The translations under genes and the position numbers were made by a program. A DNA stretch of 55,213 bases, taken from NCBI GenBank assembly GCA_030267965.1, contig BRYA01000469.1:9141-64353 (forward strand), written 5' to 3'. The notes under the pieces are model-generated. The model saw only the letters and a list, made by a program, of their open reading frames with translations, was not told where the DNA came from and did no database searches. Below, piece after piece: positions 19,644-29,934 of the stretch. This DNA is from Triparma columacea. Its lineage: Eukaryota; Sar; Bolidophyceae; Parmales; Triparmaceae. Every line of letters starts with the position of its first letter. Positions within the stretch are counted from its first letter, which is position 1.

Positions 19644-21353
19644 TTACATGAACACCGTCTTGCGTTTCCTGATCACCTTCCTGCACATCGGGCATTCGTC
19701 GACCCTTTCCGAGCATTCCCCGCAGCAGACCAGGTGGCCGCAGGGTGAGAACAGGACGCCCCGTTTCTCCACCAAGCACACGGTGCAAGTTTCGGCGTCT
19801 TCCAGGGCCTCGAGGGAGCGGGAGACGTTCTCCTTCTCCTTCTTGACCTTTTTGAGGGTGTTGTTGAAGGAGGCTTGATTGTCGGCGAGGATGGCGAGGT
19901 TGGAGCGCTTGTTGGTGCCGGTGGAGTCGGTGGGGGGGGGGGGGTTGGAGAGGGTCGTGGAGATGTCGTTGAGGTCGAGGGTTTCGGTTGGGGCGAGGGT
20001 GGAGGTGAGGGTGGTGAGGGCCTTCTCGACGCGGAAGAGGGAGTCCTGGACAGAGGTTAGGGAGGATTTCATTGCGACCTGCTCGGAGCGCATCTCGGCC
20101 TGCTCGGAGCGCATCCCGGCCTGCTCGGAGCGCATTGCGGCCTGCTCGGAGCGCATCGCAGCCTGCTCGGTGCGGACTGTTTCGAGGTTTGATTTTATCG
20201 TGGCCTGCTCGGTGCGCATCGCAGCCTGCTCCTTCTCCATGCGCACAGATCCAGCTGCGCTAGAAACAAGAGACTGTGTGCTCGAGGGGTTCGACTGCCC
20301 CCCCCCACCCATATGCTCGATCTTCTCCTTGAGTTTCAACGCCATGTATTTCGTTTCTGTGCCGTTGAGTTTCAACTCACCAATTAACGCCTCAATATGT
20401 GACATCAACTCAGGGAAGTGAAATAGGCCGGCCTTCACCTCATCATCGGCACCATAAGCAATCCTGTTTATCGCCGCAACAGCATTTTTCCTCGCCAACT
20501 TATCCTTGCTCCCCTTCTGTCCTAGTATCTCAACTAAGCCGGCAATCAGCCCCTCGTGCTTAAACAAACCCTTCTTCATCTCTGCGTCTGCGAGATAAGT
20601 AATGTAGCTTATCCCCGCCACAGCATTCTCCATCGCCCGCTTACAGTCGCTCCTCTTCAGGCCTAGTATCTTAACCAAGCCGGCAATCAGCCCCTCGTGC
20701 GTAAACAAACTCTTCAACACCTCTTCGTCGAAGCCAAAAGCAATGTTGTTTATCGCAATCACAGCATTTTTCCCTGCTGTCTCCACGACCTCCTCGTACT
20801 CCCTGGCGACGAAGAGTCCCTTGAGGCGAATCTTCTTCCCGCCGGCCTCTGAGGTGACCCAGCCTTTCGAGAAGCTCTTGACGGTGACGACGGTCCTGTC
20901 CATGAGGACGAGGTCGGTTCCGGGGACGCAGTCTTCCTTGGTGGCTTTGGCGCCGGCCTTTACCTTGCCCTTTTTGTCGACCTTGGCCTTCTTTCCTCGC
21001 CCTATCCTCGCCCTTTTCCTCGCCTGATTTTTCTCGCTCCCCTTCTGTCCTAGTATCTCAACCAAGCCAGCAATCAGCCCCTCGTGCTTAAACATACCCT
21101 TCTTCAACTCGGCGCCTTCTCCCTTACTTATCCGTGTAATCGCCCCCACTGCATCCTCCCTTGCCACCCTAAACGTCTCTTCTTCCTTCCTCATCACCCT
21201 AACCAATCCCCCAATCAAGCCCTCCTCCTCAACTAACTTGAGCATATTCTCTGGTACCTTCGCTAGCTTCCACACCGTCTTTGTAGCCGTCTCGAGCGCG
21301 GCACTTTGATTACTGGTCCTTAGAACTTTGATGAGATCTTTAACCCCCTCCAT
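19644..21353 (-). CDS. ARM-repeat / coiled-coil / RING-finger protein, copy 2, with inserted domain
   Basis: This is a single-exon ORF of 569 aa and a paralogue of the gene at 17543–19321. The ARM repeats are the same, but between residues about 113 and 193 they are interrupted by a foreign segment: a basic Lys/Arg-rich stretch, then a compact domain containing VPGTDLVLMDRTVVTVKSF and KKIRLKGLF. After the insert the ARM repeats resume in register (KNAVIAINNIA). The coiled coil uses 7-residue MRSEQAA units. The RING is intact (CTVC, CGHLVCCGEC, CPMC) and ends RKTVFM as in copy 1. It is probably an E3 ubiquitin ligase. Confidence 0.85.
   Translation of the reverse strand: MEGVKDLIKVLRTSNQSAALETATKTVWKLAKVPENMLKLVEEEGLIGGLVRVMRKEEETFRVAREDAVGAITRISKGEGAELKKGMFKHEGLIAGLVEILGQKGSEKNQARKRARIGRGKKAKVDKKGKVKAGAKATKEDCVPGTDLVLMDRTVVTVKSFSKGWVTSEAGGKKIRLKGLFVAREYEEVVETAGKNAVIAINNIAFGFDEEVLKSLFTHEGLIAGLVKILGLKRSDCKRAMENAVAGISYITYLADAEMKKGLFKHEGLIAGLVEILGQKGSKDKLARKNAVAAINRIAYGADDEVKAGLFHFPELMSHIEALIGELKLNGTETKYMALKLKEKIEHMGGGGQSNPSSTQSLVSSAAGSVRMEKEQAAMRTEQATIKSNLETVRTEQAAMRSEQAAMRSEQAGMRSEQAEMRSEQVAMKSSLTSVQDSLFRVEKALTTLTSTLAPTETLDLNDISTTLSNPPPPTDSTGTNKRSNLAILADNQASFNNTLKKVKKEKENVSRSLEALEDAETCTVCLVEKRGVLFSPCGHLVCCGECSERVDECPMCRKVIRKRKTVFM
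20775..21017 (-). other. domain insertion within an ARM repeat
   Basis: About 81 codons are present here but absent from the neighbouring paralogue, breaking the repeat between ILGQKGSEKNQAR and KNAVIAIN. The insert is basic at first and then predicted all-beta, perhaps SH3- or KOW-like. The fold is only a guess. The reading frame is kept. Confidence 0.6.
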
Positions 21354-21632
21354 TTGAACCTCTTGATGAGTTTATCGGGTAAATAACGGTATGTTCGTCG
21401 AGCTACAATCGATCAAGAACGTAAAAGCAAACTATAATATCTCTCTTCTCTCTCCTTTCACTCCTTTTTCTCTCTCCTTTTCTCTCCTCTCCCTCCGATC
21501 GCCAATGACCAAAATGGGCCAAATTAATACCATCTTCAAACCCCAAACTATTTATAGTACAAACATATCATATCGTGGTTATTAATGCTCGTATTTTCAA
21601 ACTCGCGTTTTCACCCTTCCCTACACCTCTCT

Positions 21633-22459
21633 TCAAAGCGCCGCTATAACACCTCCAATAATAGCACTCGTAACAATCAGGCTTCCCATGGTCCTAATAT
21701 TGTTCTGTTTCTGCTCCTGCTTACTAACTTCCCTAGTCTTTTGAAACTTGCTGCTTATGCTCTTAACGACTTGACCGGCGGCCTTCCCTAGCTTCGTTTT
21801 TGCGCTCTTCCCTGATTTTTTAGCCTTTAGTTTCTCTAAAGCTAATTCCTTCTCCGTCTTTGGGGTCTCCTCTGAGACAGCCTTAGCAGTTGGATCTCGT
21901 ACGTCGTAACCGTCGGGGGGCTTTAGTTGGGTTTTACCCCAATGTGCAACTGCGTGTTTCTTGACCGTGCTACTGGTTCCGCTACCCTGATTGGAATTTG
22001 AGGAAGAGTTTTCCTCATACATGTGATTCTTTTTCTTAACGGAGAGGACAACGGCAGTGGAGTGACGACGCTTCTTGGTAGCGAAGAGATTCTGGAAGGA
22101 ACCGGAGAGATGACGGACGAGAGACCTACGGCCACCGGGGGAACCGGCGGGATGGGATTTCTAAAAGGGGGGGGGAGAAGGGGAGGAGGGAGGAGGTGAT
22201 GAGAGAAGAGTGATGCAGGCCAATATGAGGGCAACGTCTAAAAATATCCCCCTCACGCTCCCCAACGTTCTCCTTCCCCGCTCACCTTTTTGTGGCTCCC
22301 ATGGTGGCTTCCCGACTGTTTCAGCTTTGGGTCCCCCTTCTCATAATGCCTCATCCCGAACCCATGATGGTTAGCATGCCGAGGTTCATTCTCTTCTCCT
22401 TGTGGTGCCTTGTACGCATGAGACTCTGATGCTCGACGGTCTGTGGGATGGGAAGGCAT
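21633..22459 (-). CDS. predicted tail-anchored protein, two exons
   Basis: Exon 1 is 22459–22286 and exon 2 is 22160–21633, joined in phase 0 across a 125-nt intron (AAG|GTGAGC … TTTTAG|AAA) to give 233 aa. The N-terminus is rich in His, Ser and Lys. The middle contains basic stretches (KKRRHSTAVV) and a Lys/Glu helix. The only hydrophobic segment is at the extreme C-terminus (IRTMGSLIVTSAIIGGVIAAL), which fits a tail anchor facing the cytosol. No family is recognised. It diverges from the cytidylyltransferase fusion gene across 462 bp. Confidence 0.65.
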
Positions 22460-22921
22460 CGAAAAAATGACCAAATGAGTGGAAATGAGCCTTCACAGGT
22501 CGGGGCAGTTAAGGTGGGGAGGGGACAGGTATATTGTTACAGGGTGATTATTGAGGGGGGGGGGGGGAGAATGAGGGATAACTAAATGGGAAGGCGCAAT
22601 CAAAGCAGTATTCGTATTAATGGACGGGGTGGTCCAAAATTGGAAAAAGCAACTGCTGTCCCTTCCCGCAAAGGATGAGAGAAATCCGACGGGAAAGTTA
22701 GGGAATTTTTGACTCCATTTTATCACCTTATCTTTCTTTGTATTGATAAGATATATTAGTTTTGACGAATTGTTCATCGTATAGGTCACTTATTGGGCAT
22801 ATATAAAGGCGTACAAAGGCACATAAAGGCAAACTGTTTGGCTCATTTCGCTGGGAAAGATTGGTCTTTGTGAGATCTTTTTAGGACTCATCATTCATTA
22901 TTACGGATATATATATATAAC
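22460..22921. other. divergent intergenic region
   Basis: No coding signal is seen. It should hold the promoters of both flanking genes. It contains a run of G residues (about 22556–22567), a TATA-like motif and an (AT) run just before the downstream ATG. Confidence 0.5.
22800..22808 (+). promoter_or_regulatory. TATA-box-like motif
   Basis: TATATAAAG lies 114 bp upstream of the ATG of the phosphotransferase–cytidylyltransferase gene and is followed by three AAAGGC repeats. Position and sequence fit a TATA element, but no transcription start is known. Confidence 0.3.
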
Positions 22922-25076
22922 ATGAGTACTACATCATTAAAGAGGACGCTATCAGAGGAGGTAAGAGATTGAATGCCGACAAATAGGGGAAATTGAGGGA
23001 TATAAAACGGGGGAATAGCTTTGGGGATATGGTTTGGGGGTATGCTTTGGAGATATAAGACCATTAGGAAATATACTCTACGATTTTATGACAATGCTCT
23101 AAACGGCTGTCAGATGACTATCCTGAGAACAACAAGTCATCACCCCACACCCACAAAACACCCCACACCCACAAACACCACAAACCCAAACCCTACCTAC
23201 CCACCTAACACGCACTCAAAACCCAACGACCGCCCCACAGATGAGAACACTAAAGGCTAACATCCGCAAGGCAATCCCGGCGACTGAGGGCTGGCTTGAG
23301 CTCTTCCTGACCCCAGCCCAGAAGGAGAACTTTGCCCAGTGGGAGGAGATAATTATCGACAAGTCCCTCTCAGGCAAGGTCAAGAACCTCACTTGGATGG
23401 ACAACATCTGCTCCTTCTTCCCGGAGAATATCTCCCCCAACGTCATCTCGCTAACAGGGCTCTGCATCCTCGCCCAGACCTGGTACGTGATCCTCCACTA
23501 TGGTCAGGAGTGGCCCGTCCTAGCCAACTGGATATCTGTGGCCTCCCTCCTCCTCTTCTACATCACAAACGGCCTAGACGCCAAGCAGAGCGAGAGGATC
23601 AGGCAGAAGACAACCCTTAACGACTTCTTCAAGTACTCAGCTGACTGCTGCTCGACCGTCTTCCTCTCGCTAATCACCGCGTACTGCCTTGGGGTTACGG
23701 AGTACGAGACGCAGTGGTACGCCGTTCAAACAAGGTGAGAAGTGCTTTTAAATACCCCGCACTGCAGCCCTCATCGCTCTACCCTAACCCATAAACCCTA
23801 ACCCATAAATGAATCTTGCGTCTCCTCCCCCCCCCCACTTTCCTCGCAGTCTCCTCGTCCTCTTCACCAAGCACCTCAGCGCCTTCCACAGGAACGACGG
23901 TCTCCGCTACGCCCTCCTCGCCGGTCCCGGTGAGGTCATAACCTTCTGCACCGTCCTCCTAATCTGCCGAGGCACCCTCGGGATCGAGTGGTTCATCTCC
24001 CTGTACTTCCACACCATCAGGAAGTTCTTCGCCATACTCGCGCCGTACAACATCACCATGTCCGACGACCTCCTGGACTACGAGGCGATAGGGTCTGAGC
24101 TAATGAAGGTATCGTACTGGAGCATATACTCTGTGTCACTCGTTAAGACACTACTCCTACCTAAGGATAAGAGCTGGAGCAGGTGAGACGGAGGAAGATA
24201 GCAAGATGAGACAAGACAACAAGACGAGGCGCTGGGATTACCGGTGATAAGAGCCCTCATACCTCCCATGAACCAATCACCTAACCCTTTACACTCGTCG
24301 CCCCCGCTCTTCTTCGCAGGTTCGGGATCGTCATCTGCCTCCTGATGCGTATGGCGCCTGCGATGTTCGTGGTCCTGGGCAGCGAGATCCCCAACCTTGA
24401 ACCCCTGAGCGTCATAAGCGATGGGTTCTTTATGAGCATCCTAATCTCCGACGTCATGCTCGCCAAGTTCGCCGGGAGGGAGATCCACGTTCTCGTCGTC
24501 CTCATGAGCTCCGCGAGCCTCCTCTCCCACACTGTGATCTTCTCCCTCTGCCTGGTCTACTACATTGCCGTCTTCGGCGACCTCTGCCACCACATGAACC
24601 TCCCCCTCCTCAGCGTCTGCCGCAACGTCTACTGCGACGGCGTCTACGACCTCTGCCACATCGGGCACAAGAACCTCTTCAAGCGCGCCCTAACCAACGG
24701 CAACCGTCTCTTCGTCGGCGTCTGCAACGACGAGGACTGCTCAGGCTACAAGCGGCCCCCCATCATGAACCACGCAGAGAGGTGCGCGGAAGTCGAGGCG
24801 TGCAAGGCGGTCACGAAGGTCATACCGAACGCGCCGTGCTTCGGGATCACGCAGGAATTCCTAGACAAACACCAGATACACGTCGTCGCGTGTGGGCAGG
24901 AGTACTTTGACAAGTACCCCAACACTGACGACGACCCGTACTACGGGTACGTCCGGAAGATAGGCATCGCGAAACCCATGCAGAGGACGGCGGGGATGAG
25001 CACGAGCGACCTGATTAGAAGGATCCAAAGTGCCGCACCTGCTGATGAGAGGAACGACACTAAAAAATCAAAGTAA
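22922..25076 (+). CDS. CDP-alcohol phosphotransferase-like / cytidylyltransferase fusion, four exons
   Basis: The exons are 22922–22960, 23241–23734, 23850–24182 and 24320–25076, all in phase for 540 aa. The N-terminal half has several hydrophobic segments and aligns with choline/ethanolamine phosphotransferases around residues 126–148. The family motif DG-x2-AR-x8-G-x3-D-x3-D is degraded there: D-A-K-Q-S-E keeps the first Asp but replaces AR with SE, Gly with Asn and the middle Asp with Lys, while the last Asp stays. The C-terminal third (about 390–525) is a phosphocholine/phosphoethanolamine cytidylyltransferase with CDGVYDLCHIGH (HIGH at 402–405) and RTAGMSTSDLI (about 511). It should make a CDP-alcohol for phospholipid synthesis while fixed to a membrane by an inactive phosphotransferase. 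Exon 1 encodes 13 residues; exon 2 also starts with ATG, so a start at 23241 is possible. Confidence 0.8.
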
Positions 25077-25539
25077 ATAGGAGAAGGGGGGGGAGGGAGT
25101 CTTTGTGTTTTAGAAAAGAATACAAATACAAGTTAATATCAAATCCAGCGAACGCTAACTTAACATTCGTGAACAAAATTCATATCAGTAATTACACGTT
25201 ATTGGGTCCCAGTCCACAGACCCTCCTTTAGGGATTCCCAGTGGAGGGAGGAGCATTAAATTAAATATTATCAAAAAAAAGGTAAGGCGGACAAAAATGA
25301 CAATGATGACCCTTGTTAAGGCTTTATGCAGTTGTAATTTGTCCTATCGTCGATTTTAGTTTCCTATTTACGTCAAGAAACCAAGTTATTTCCCCTTCAA
25401 TCGAGGTCGAGGATTCGTGGATTTTTCCCCAGTCTCAATCCCTCTCCCTTGTTCTTTGTCAATCACACCACACTAACCCTCCTGAACCTGTCAATAATGT
25501 AGGAATTCGTAGATAATCCAGGACTCTCCCATTCCCCAA
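25077..25539. other. intergenic region with LRR upstream module
   Basis: No gene is seen. From about 25280 it contains the conserved module of the LRR family (AGGTAAGGCGGACAAAAATG, CCCTTGTTAAGGCTTTA, CAATCACACCACACTAACCC) leading to the LRR start. Confidence 0.6.
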
Positions 25540-27108
25540 ATGACCAAAACAGCAGTATACTATGGCACACACGAGACAGAAAGCTTTGAATATGATACTG
25601 AACTCACAGAAGTGACTTTTGCACAAGGAGTGACGACAATTGTCGACAATGCTTTCGAAGGATGCTCCTCCCTCACGGCCATCACAATCCCAGACTCTGT
25701 GACGATGATCAGTGAGGGCGCCTTCAGAGGATGCTCCTCCCTCATGGCCATCACAATCCCGGACTCAGTGACGACGATTGGCAATCACGCCTTCAAAGGA
25801 TGCTCCTCCCTCATGGCCATCACCATCCCGAACGGAGTGACAACGATTGGCAGAAGGGCCTTCTACAAATGCTCCTCTCTCACGGCCATTACCATCCCAG
25901 ATGGAGTGACGACAATTGGCGAACGCGCCTTTGAAGACTGCTCCTCCCTCACGGCCATCACCATCCCGGACGGAGTGACGACAATTGGCGATGGCGCCTT
26001 CAACCAATGCTCCTCCCTCACGGCCATCACAATCCCGGACGGAGTGACGATGATTCGCAATTACACCTTCTGGGGATGCTCCTCCCTCACGGCCATCACC
26101 ATCCCAGACGGAGTGACATCGATTGGCGAGGGCGCCTTCTACGAATGCTCCTCCCTCACGGCCATCACCATCCCGGACGGAGTGACGATAATTGGCGAGG
26201 GCGCCTTCTGCGAATGCTCCTCCCTCATGGCCGTCACCATCCCGGATGGAGTGACGACGATTAACAAATTCGCCTTTGCAGAATGCTCCTCCCTCACGGC
26301 CATCACCATCCCGGACTCAGTGACGGAGATTGGCAAGGGCGCCTTCCACGAATGCTCCTCCCTCACGGCCATCACAATCCCAGATGGAGTGACAACGATT
26401 GACAATAGCGCCTTCAGGGAATGCTCCTCCCTCACGGTCATCACCATCCCAGACGGAGTAACGAAGATTGGCGAAGACGCCTTCGCAAATTGCTCCTCTC
26501 TAACGGCCATCACCATCCCAGACTCAGTGACGACAATTGACGTATGCGCCTTCTACGGATGCTCCTCCCTCACGGCCATCACCATCCCGGACTCAGTGAC
26601 GACAATTGGCGATGGCACATTTGAAGGATGCTCCTCCCTCACGGCCATCACCATCCCGGACGGAGTGACGGAGATTGGCGATTACGCCTTCTCTGGATGC
26701 TCCTCCCTCACGGACATCACCTTCTCGGACGGAGTGACGATAATTGGCAATTACGCCTTCAGATATTGCTCCTCCCTGACGAAACTCATTCTATCTCCTG
26801 CCGTTTCCATCGATGAAGACTGCTTCTCGAACTGCACTGCCCTAATCGCTGCCGCTGCTGATAAAAACATGCCGACTGTCTTGGACCTCCTCCATTATAG
26901 GTGGCACCGCAATATCGCTGTGATCGAACGCGTCAACGCTCTTCTGTGCCTCAAGGGAAGCTGGGATCACGTGGAGAATCAACCCAGTGGTTCGGATAGT
27001 CTGAAGAGGAAGCGACAGGACGGAGCTGAAGCTCCCGCGCTAAGGGTAACCCCGGCACGTGAGAAGATTCCGAAAGTTTTGTGGAGAGTAATTCTGGAGT
27101 TTCTGTAA
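25540..27108 (+). CDS. BspA-type leucine-rich-repeat protein, copy 3
   Basis: This is a single-exon ORF of 522 aa starting MTKTAVYYGTHETESFEYD. It has about 17 LRR units of 23 residues, with only the GAF-like turn residues varying (EGAFRG, NHAFKG, RRAFYK and so on). The C-terminal cap is the conserved one (ALIAAAADKNMPTVLDLLHY, RWHRN, KVLWRVILEFL), with a basic linker SLKRKRQD. No signal peptide or membrane segment is seen, so it is probably intracellular. With copies 4 and 5 it forms a head-to-tail cluster. Long open frames on the opposite strand are by-products of the 69-bp repeat. Confidence 0.88.
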   Translation: MTKTAVYYGTHETESFEYDTELTEVTFAQGVTTIVDNAFEGCSSLTAITIPDSVTMISEGAFRGCSSLMAITIPDSVTTIGNHAFKGCSSLMAITIPNGVTTIGRRAFYKCSSLTAITIPDGVTTIGERAFEDCSSLTAITIPDGVTTIGDGAFNQCSSLTAITIPDGVTMIRNYTFWGCSSLTAITIPDGVTSIGEGAFYECSSLTAITIPDGVTIIGEGAFCECSSLMAVTIPDGVTTINKFAFAECSSLTAITIPDSVTEIGKGAFHECSSLTAITIPDGVTTIDNSAFRECSSLTVITIPDGVTKIGEDAFANCSSLTAITIPDSVTTIDVCAFYGCSSLTAITIPDSVTTIGDGTFEGCSSLTAITIPDGVTEIGDYAFSGCSSLTDITFSDGVTIIGNYAFRYCSSLTKLILSPAVSIDEDCFSNCTALIAAAADKNMPTVLDLLHYRWHRNIAVIERVNALLCLKGSWDHVENQPSGSDSLKRKRQDGAEAPALRVTPAREKIPKVLWRVILEFL

Positions 27109-27609
27109 GTCTTTGTTGTTTGTCAGACGGGAGTGAAACAATCGGATCATAATACGATGACAATATTAAGAACTCTTTGTTGTTCAATCAATCGTTCAAT
27201 TGTTTTTCTGACCTGAGATAATAGGGCTAGCCATAGATCGAACTGAGACCATCTATTTTGGCAAAAGAAAATATTATTGAAATAAAGGTAAGGTGGACAA
27301 CAATGACAATGATAACCCTTGTTAAGGCTTTAACCAGTTGTAGTTAGTCCTATGTTTGATTTTAGTTTCCTATTCACGTCAAAAAACCAAGTTATTTCCC
27401 CTTCAATCGAGGTCGAGTATTCGTGGGTTTTCCCCCCGTCTTAATCCCTCTCCCTTGTTCTTTGTCAATCACACCACACTAACCCTCCTGACCTGTCAAT
27501 AATGTAGGAAGTCGTAGAGAATCAGTTTGAAATAACAGTTTGGGCTTTCAAGTGTTACCGAAAAGACGTGAAAAGATCCTCTCAACCCCAGGACTCTCCC
27601 CTTCCCAAA
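27109..27609. other. intergenic region with LRR upstream module
   Basis: No gene is seen. From about 27270 it repeats the module found at 25280 and 29480 (AAAGGTAAGGTGGACAAC, CCCTTGTTAAGGC, TTTGTCAATCACACCACAC). The frame upstream of the ATG is open without another Met, and a CCCCAG|GACTCTCC boundary could be a splice acceptor for an unseen upstream exon. Confidence 0.55.
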
Positions 27610-29280
27610 ATGACCAAAACAGCAGTATACTCTGGCACAGGGAGCTGCAGTGCCAATCGTGATCTCACAGAAGTGACTTTTGCACAGGGAGTGACGTCGA
27701 TTGGCGAAAACGCCTTCTTGGGATGCTCCTCCCTCAAGGCCATCACCATCCCGGACGGAGTGACGGAGATTGGCGAGGGCGCCTTCGACGGATGCTACTC
27801 CCTCACGGCCATCACAATCCCGGACTCAGTGACAACGATTGGCAAAAGTGCCTTCTACGAATGCTCCTCCCTCACAGCCATCACCATCCCGGACGGAGTG
27901 ACGGAGATTGGCTTTGGCGCCTTCGAAGCATGCTCCTCCCTCACGGCCATCATCATCCCAGACGGAGTGACAATGATAAGCGAAAACGCCTTCTACGAAT
28001 GCTCCTCCCTCACAGCCATAACCATCCCGGACGGAGTGACAACGATTGGCGAATACGCCTTCCAAGACTGCTCCTCCCTCACGGCCATCACTATCCCGGA
28101 CGGAGTGACAACGATTGGCGAATGCGCCTTCTTCGGATGCTCCTCCCTCACGACCATCATCATCCCACATGGAGTGACGACAATTGGCAATTGCGCCTTC
28201 AACGGATGCTCTTCCCTCACGGCCATCACAATCCCGGATGGAGTGACGACAATAGGCGAGGGCACCTTCCAAGGATGCTCTTCCCTCACGGCCATCACCA
28301 TCCCGGACGGAGTGACGACAATTGGCAATTGCGCCTTCAACGGATGCTCTTCCCTCACGGCCATCACCATCCCGGATGGAGTGACGACAATAGGCGAGGG
28401 CACCTTCCAACGATGCTCTTCCCTCACGGCCATCACGATCCCAGTTGGAGTGACGACGATTAGCAGAAGCGCTTTCTGCGAATGCTCCTCCCTCACAGCC
28501 ATCACAATCCCAGACGGAGTTAAGATTATTAGCATTGCCGCCTTCAGAGGATGCTCCTCCCTCATGGCCATCACCATCCCGGACGGAGTGACAACGATTG
28601 GCGAACGCGCCTTCAGAGAATGCTCCTCCCTCACGGCCATTACAATCCCAGACGGAGTGACAGAGATTGGCGAAAACGCCTTCAGAGATTGCGCCGCTTT
28701 GATGAAGCTCAGTTTATCCCCTGCCATCTCCGTCGAATCTGGCACTTTCATGAATTGCACCGCCTTAATCGCTGCCGCTGCCGACAAAAACATGCCGACT
28801 GTCTCGGACCTCCTCCATTACAGGTGGCACCGCAATGTCGCTGTGATGGAACGCGTCAACGCTTTGCTTTGCCTCAAGGGAACCTGGGATCACGTGGAGA
28901 ATCAACCCGGGACATCGGGGAAGCTGAAGCGGAAGCGGATGGACGGAGTTGAAGGCCCCAGGGCAAAAGCCAAGAATGGGAGTGGGGGGGGGCAGGGAAG
29001 TGGGGGTGAAGGGGGAGGGGAAGGGGAAGGGGAAGGGGGGGAGGTGCGTCAAGGGGGGGTTGCGTCAGGGGGGGGGGAGGAGGGCGACGAGAGCACAATT
29101 GTTGGCGTTAAGCGCAAGCTTGAACAAGCTAAGCGCAAGCTTGAACAAGCAAGGGGAGAGGTTTCGAGGTTGGAGGCCAGGCTCAGGGTACTCAAGGGTG
29201 ACGAGCGAAAGCTGATGGCTATTCCGGCACGGGAGAAGATACCGAAAGTTTTATGGAGAGTCATTCTGGAGTTTCTGTAA
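27610..29280 (+). CDS. BspA-type leucine-rich-repeat protein, copy 4, with coiled-coil tail
   Basis: This is a single-exon ORF of 556 aa starting MTKTAVYSGTGSC. It has about 15 LRR units, including an exact-looking duplication of a two-unit block (NCAFNG then EGTFQ). After the shared RWHRNVAVMERV cap it has an insertion not seen in the other copies: a Gly/Glu/Lys low-complexity run, then a short coiled coil (VKRKLEQAKRKLEQARGEV) before the KVLWRVILEFL end. The coiled coil suggests dimer formation. Otherwise it resembles copies 3 and 5. Confidence 0.87.
   Translation: MTKTAVYSGTGSCSANRDLTEVTFAQGVTSIGENAFLGCSSLKAITIPDGVTEIGEGAFDGCYSLTAITIPDSVTTIGKSAFYECSSLTAITIPDGVTEIGFGAFEACSSLTAIIIPDGVTMISENAFYECSSLTAITIPDGVTTIGEYAFQDCSSLTAITIPDGVTTIGECAFFGCSSLTTIIIPHGVTTIGNCAFNGCSSLTAITIPDGVTTIGEGTFQGCSSLTAITIPDGVTTIGNCAFNGCSSLTAITIPDGVTTIGEGTFQRCSSLTAITIPVGVTTISRSAFCECSSLTAITIPDGVKIISIAAFRGCSSLMAITIPDGVTTIGERAFRECSSLTAITIPDGVTEIGENAFRDCAALMKLSLSPAISVESGTFMNCTALIAAAADKNMPTVSDLLHYRWHRNVAVMERVNALLCLKGTWDHVENQPGTSGKLKRKRMDGVEGPRAKAKNGSGGGQGSGGEGGGEGEGEGGEVRQGGVASGGGEEGDESTIVGVKRKLEQAKRKLEQARGEVSRLEARLRVLKGDERKLMAIPAREKIPKVLWRVILEFL
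28183..28458. repeat. 138-bp tandem duplication (two LRR units)
   Basis: ATTGGCAATTGCGCC at 28183 recurs at 28321, exactly 138 bp on. The two 138-bp blocks are almost identical, including the EGTFQ unit. This equals two 69-bp LRR units and indicates recent unequal exchange. Confidence 0.8.
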
Positions 29281-29934
29281 CTCTTTGTTGTTGCATGAAC
29301 GTTAACCTTTTTCCACCTATAGTCAGACATGAGTGAAACAATCGGGTCATAATACTAGAGTGATTATACTTACATGTTCAATCAACGTTCAATTATTGTT
29401 TTATCTGACCTGAGATCTCATGGATCGGACTTAGAATCGGACTGAGACCACTCAGGCAAAAGAAAATCTTATCGAAAGAAAGGTAAGGCGGGACAACAAT
29501 GACAATGATGTCCCTTGTTAAGGCTTTTACTAGTTGTTATTTGTCCTATTGTTGATTTGTATCTCCTATTCACGTCAACTTCAAGTTATTTCCCCTCTTC
29601 TTTTTCACGGGTCGGCTAGATGTTCATTGGGTTTGGATTATTCGTCTCATAGACGAAATAATACTACTTTCGGCCATATGTCAGATACTGTTAGTATCAT
29701 ATTTGGGTTGCTATCGGGCAGACAACCGCCATTGACGCCGCAATGATGCATCCTTGAAGGGTCTCACAATCCCTGTCCCTTGTTCTTTGTCAATCACACC
29801 ACACTAACCCTCCTGAGCCCGTCAATAATGTAGGAACTCGCAGATAATCAGTATCAAATAGTTTGGGCTTTCAAGTGTTACCGAAAAGACGGGAGAAAAG
29901 ATCCTCTCAACTCCAGGACTCTCCCATTCCCCAA
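29281..29934. other. intergenic region with the longest form of the LRR upstream module
   Basis: No gene is seen. The stretch 29480–29930 matches 13350–13850 in the opposite orientation, including AACCGCCATTGACGCCGCAA and GGTTGCTATCGGGCAGACA, which the modules at 25 and 27 kb lack. Confidence 0.6.

Noticed and set aside
27993..28793. Long minus-strand ORF (266 codons) antisense to an LRR gene, and similar ones at 1213–1608, 12456–13181 and 26139–26516
   Set aside because: They arise because the 69-bp LRR unit has no stop in several frames. They repeat with the same period and have no independent start or composition.
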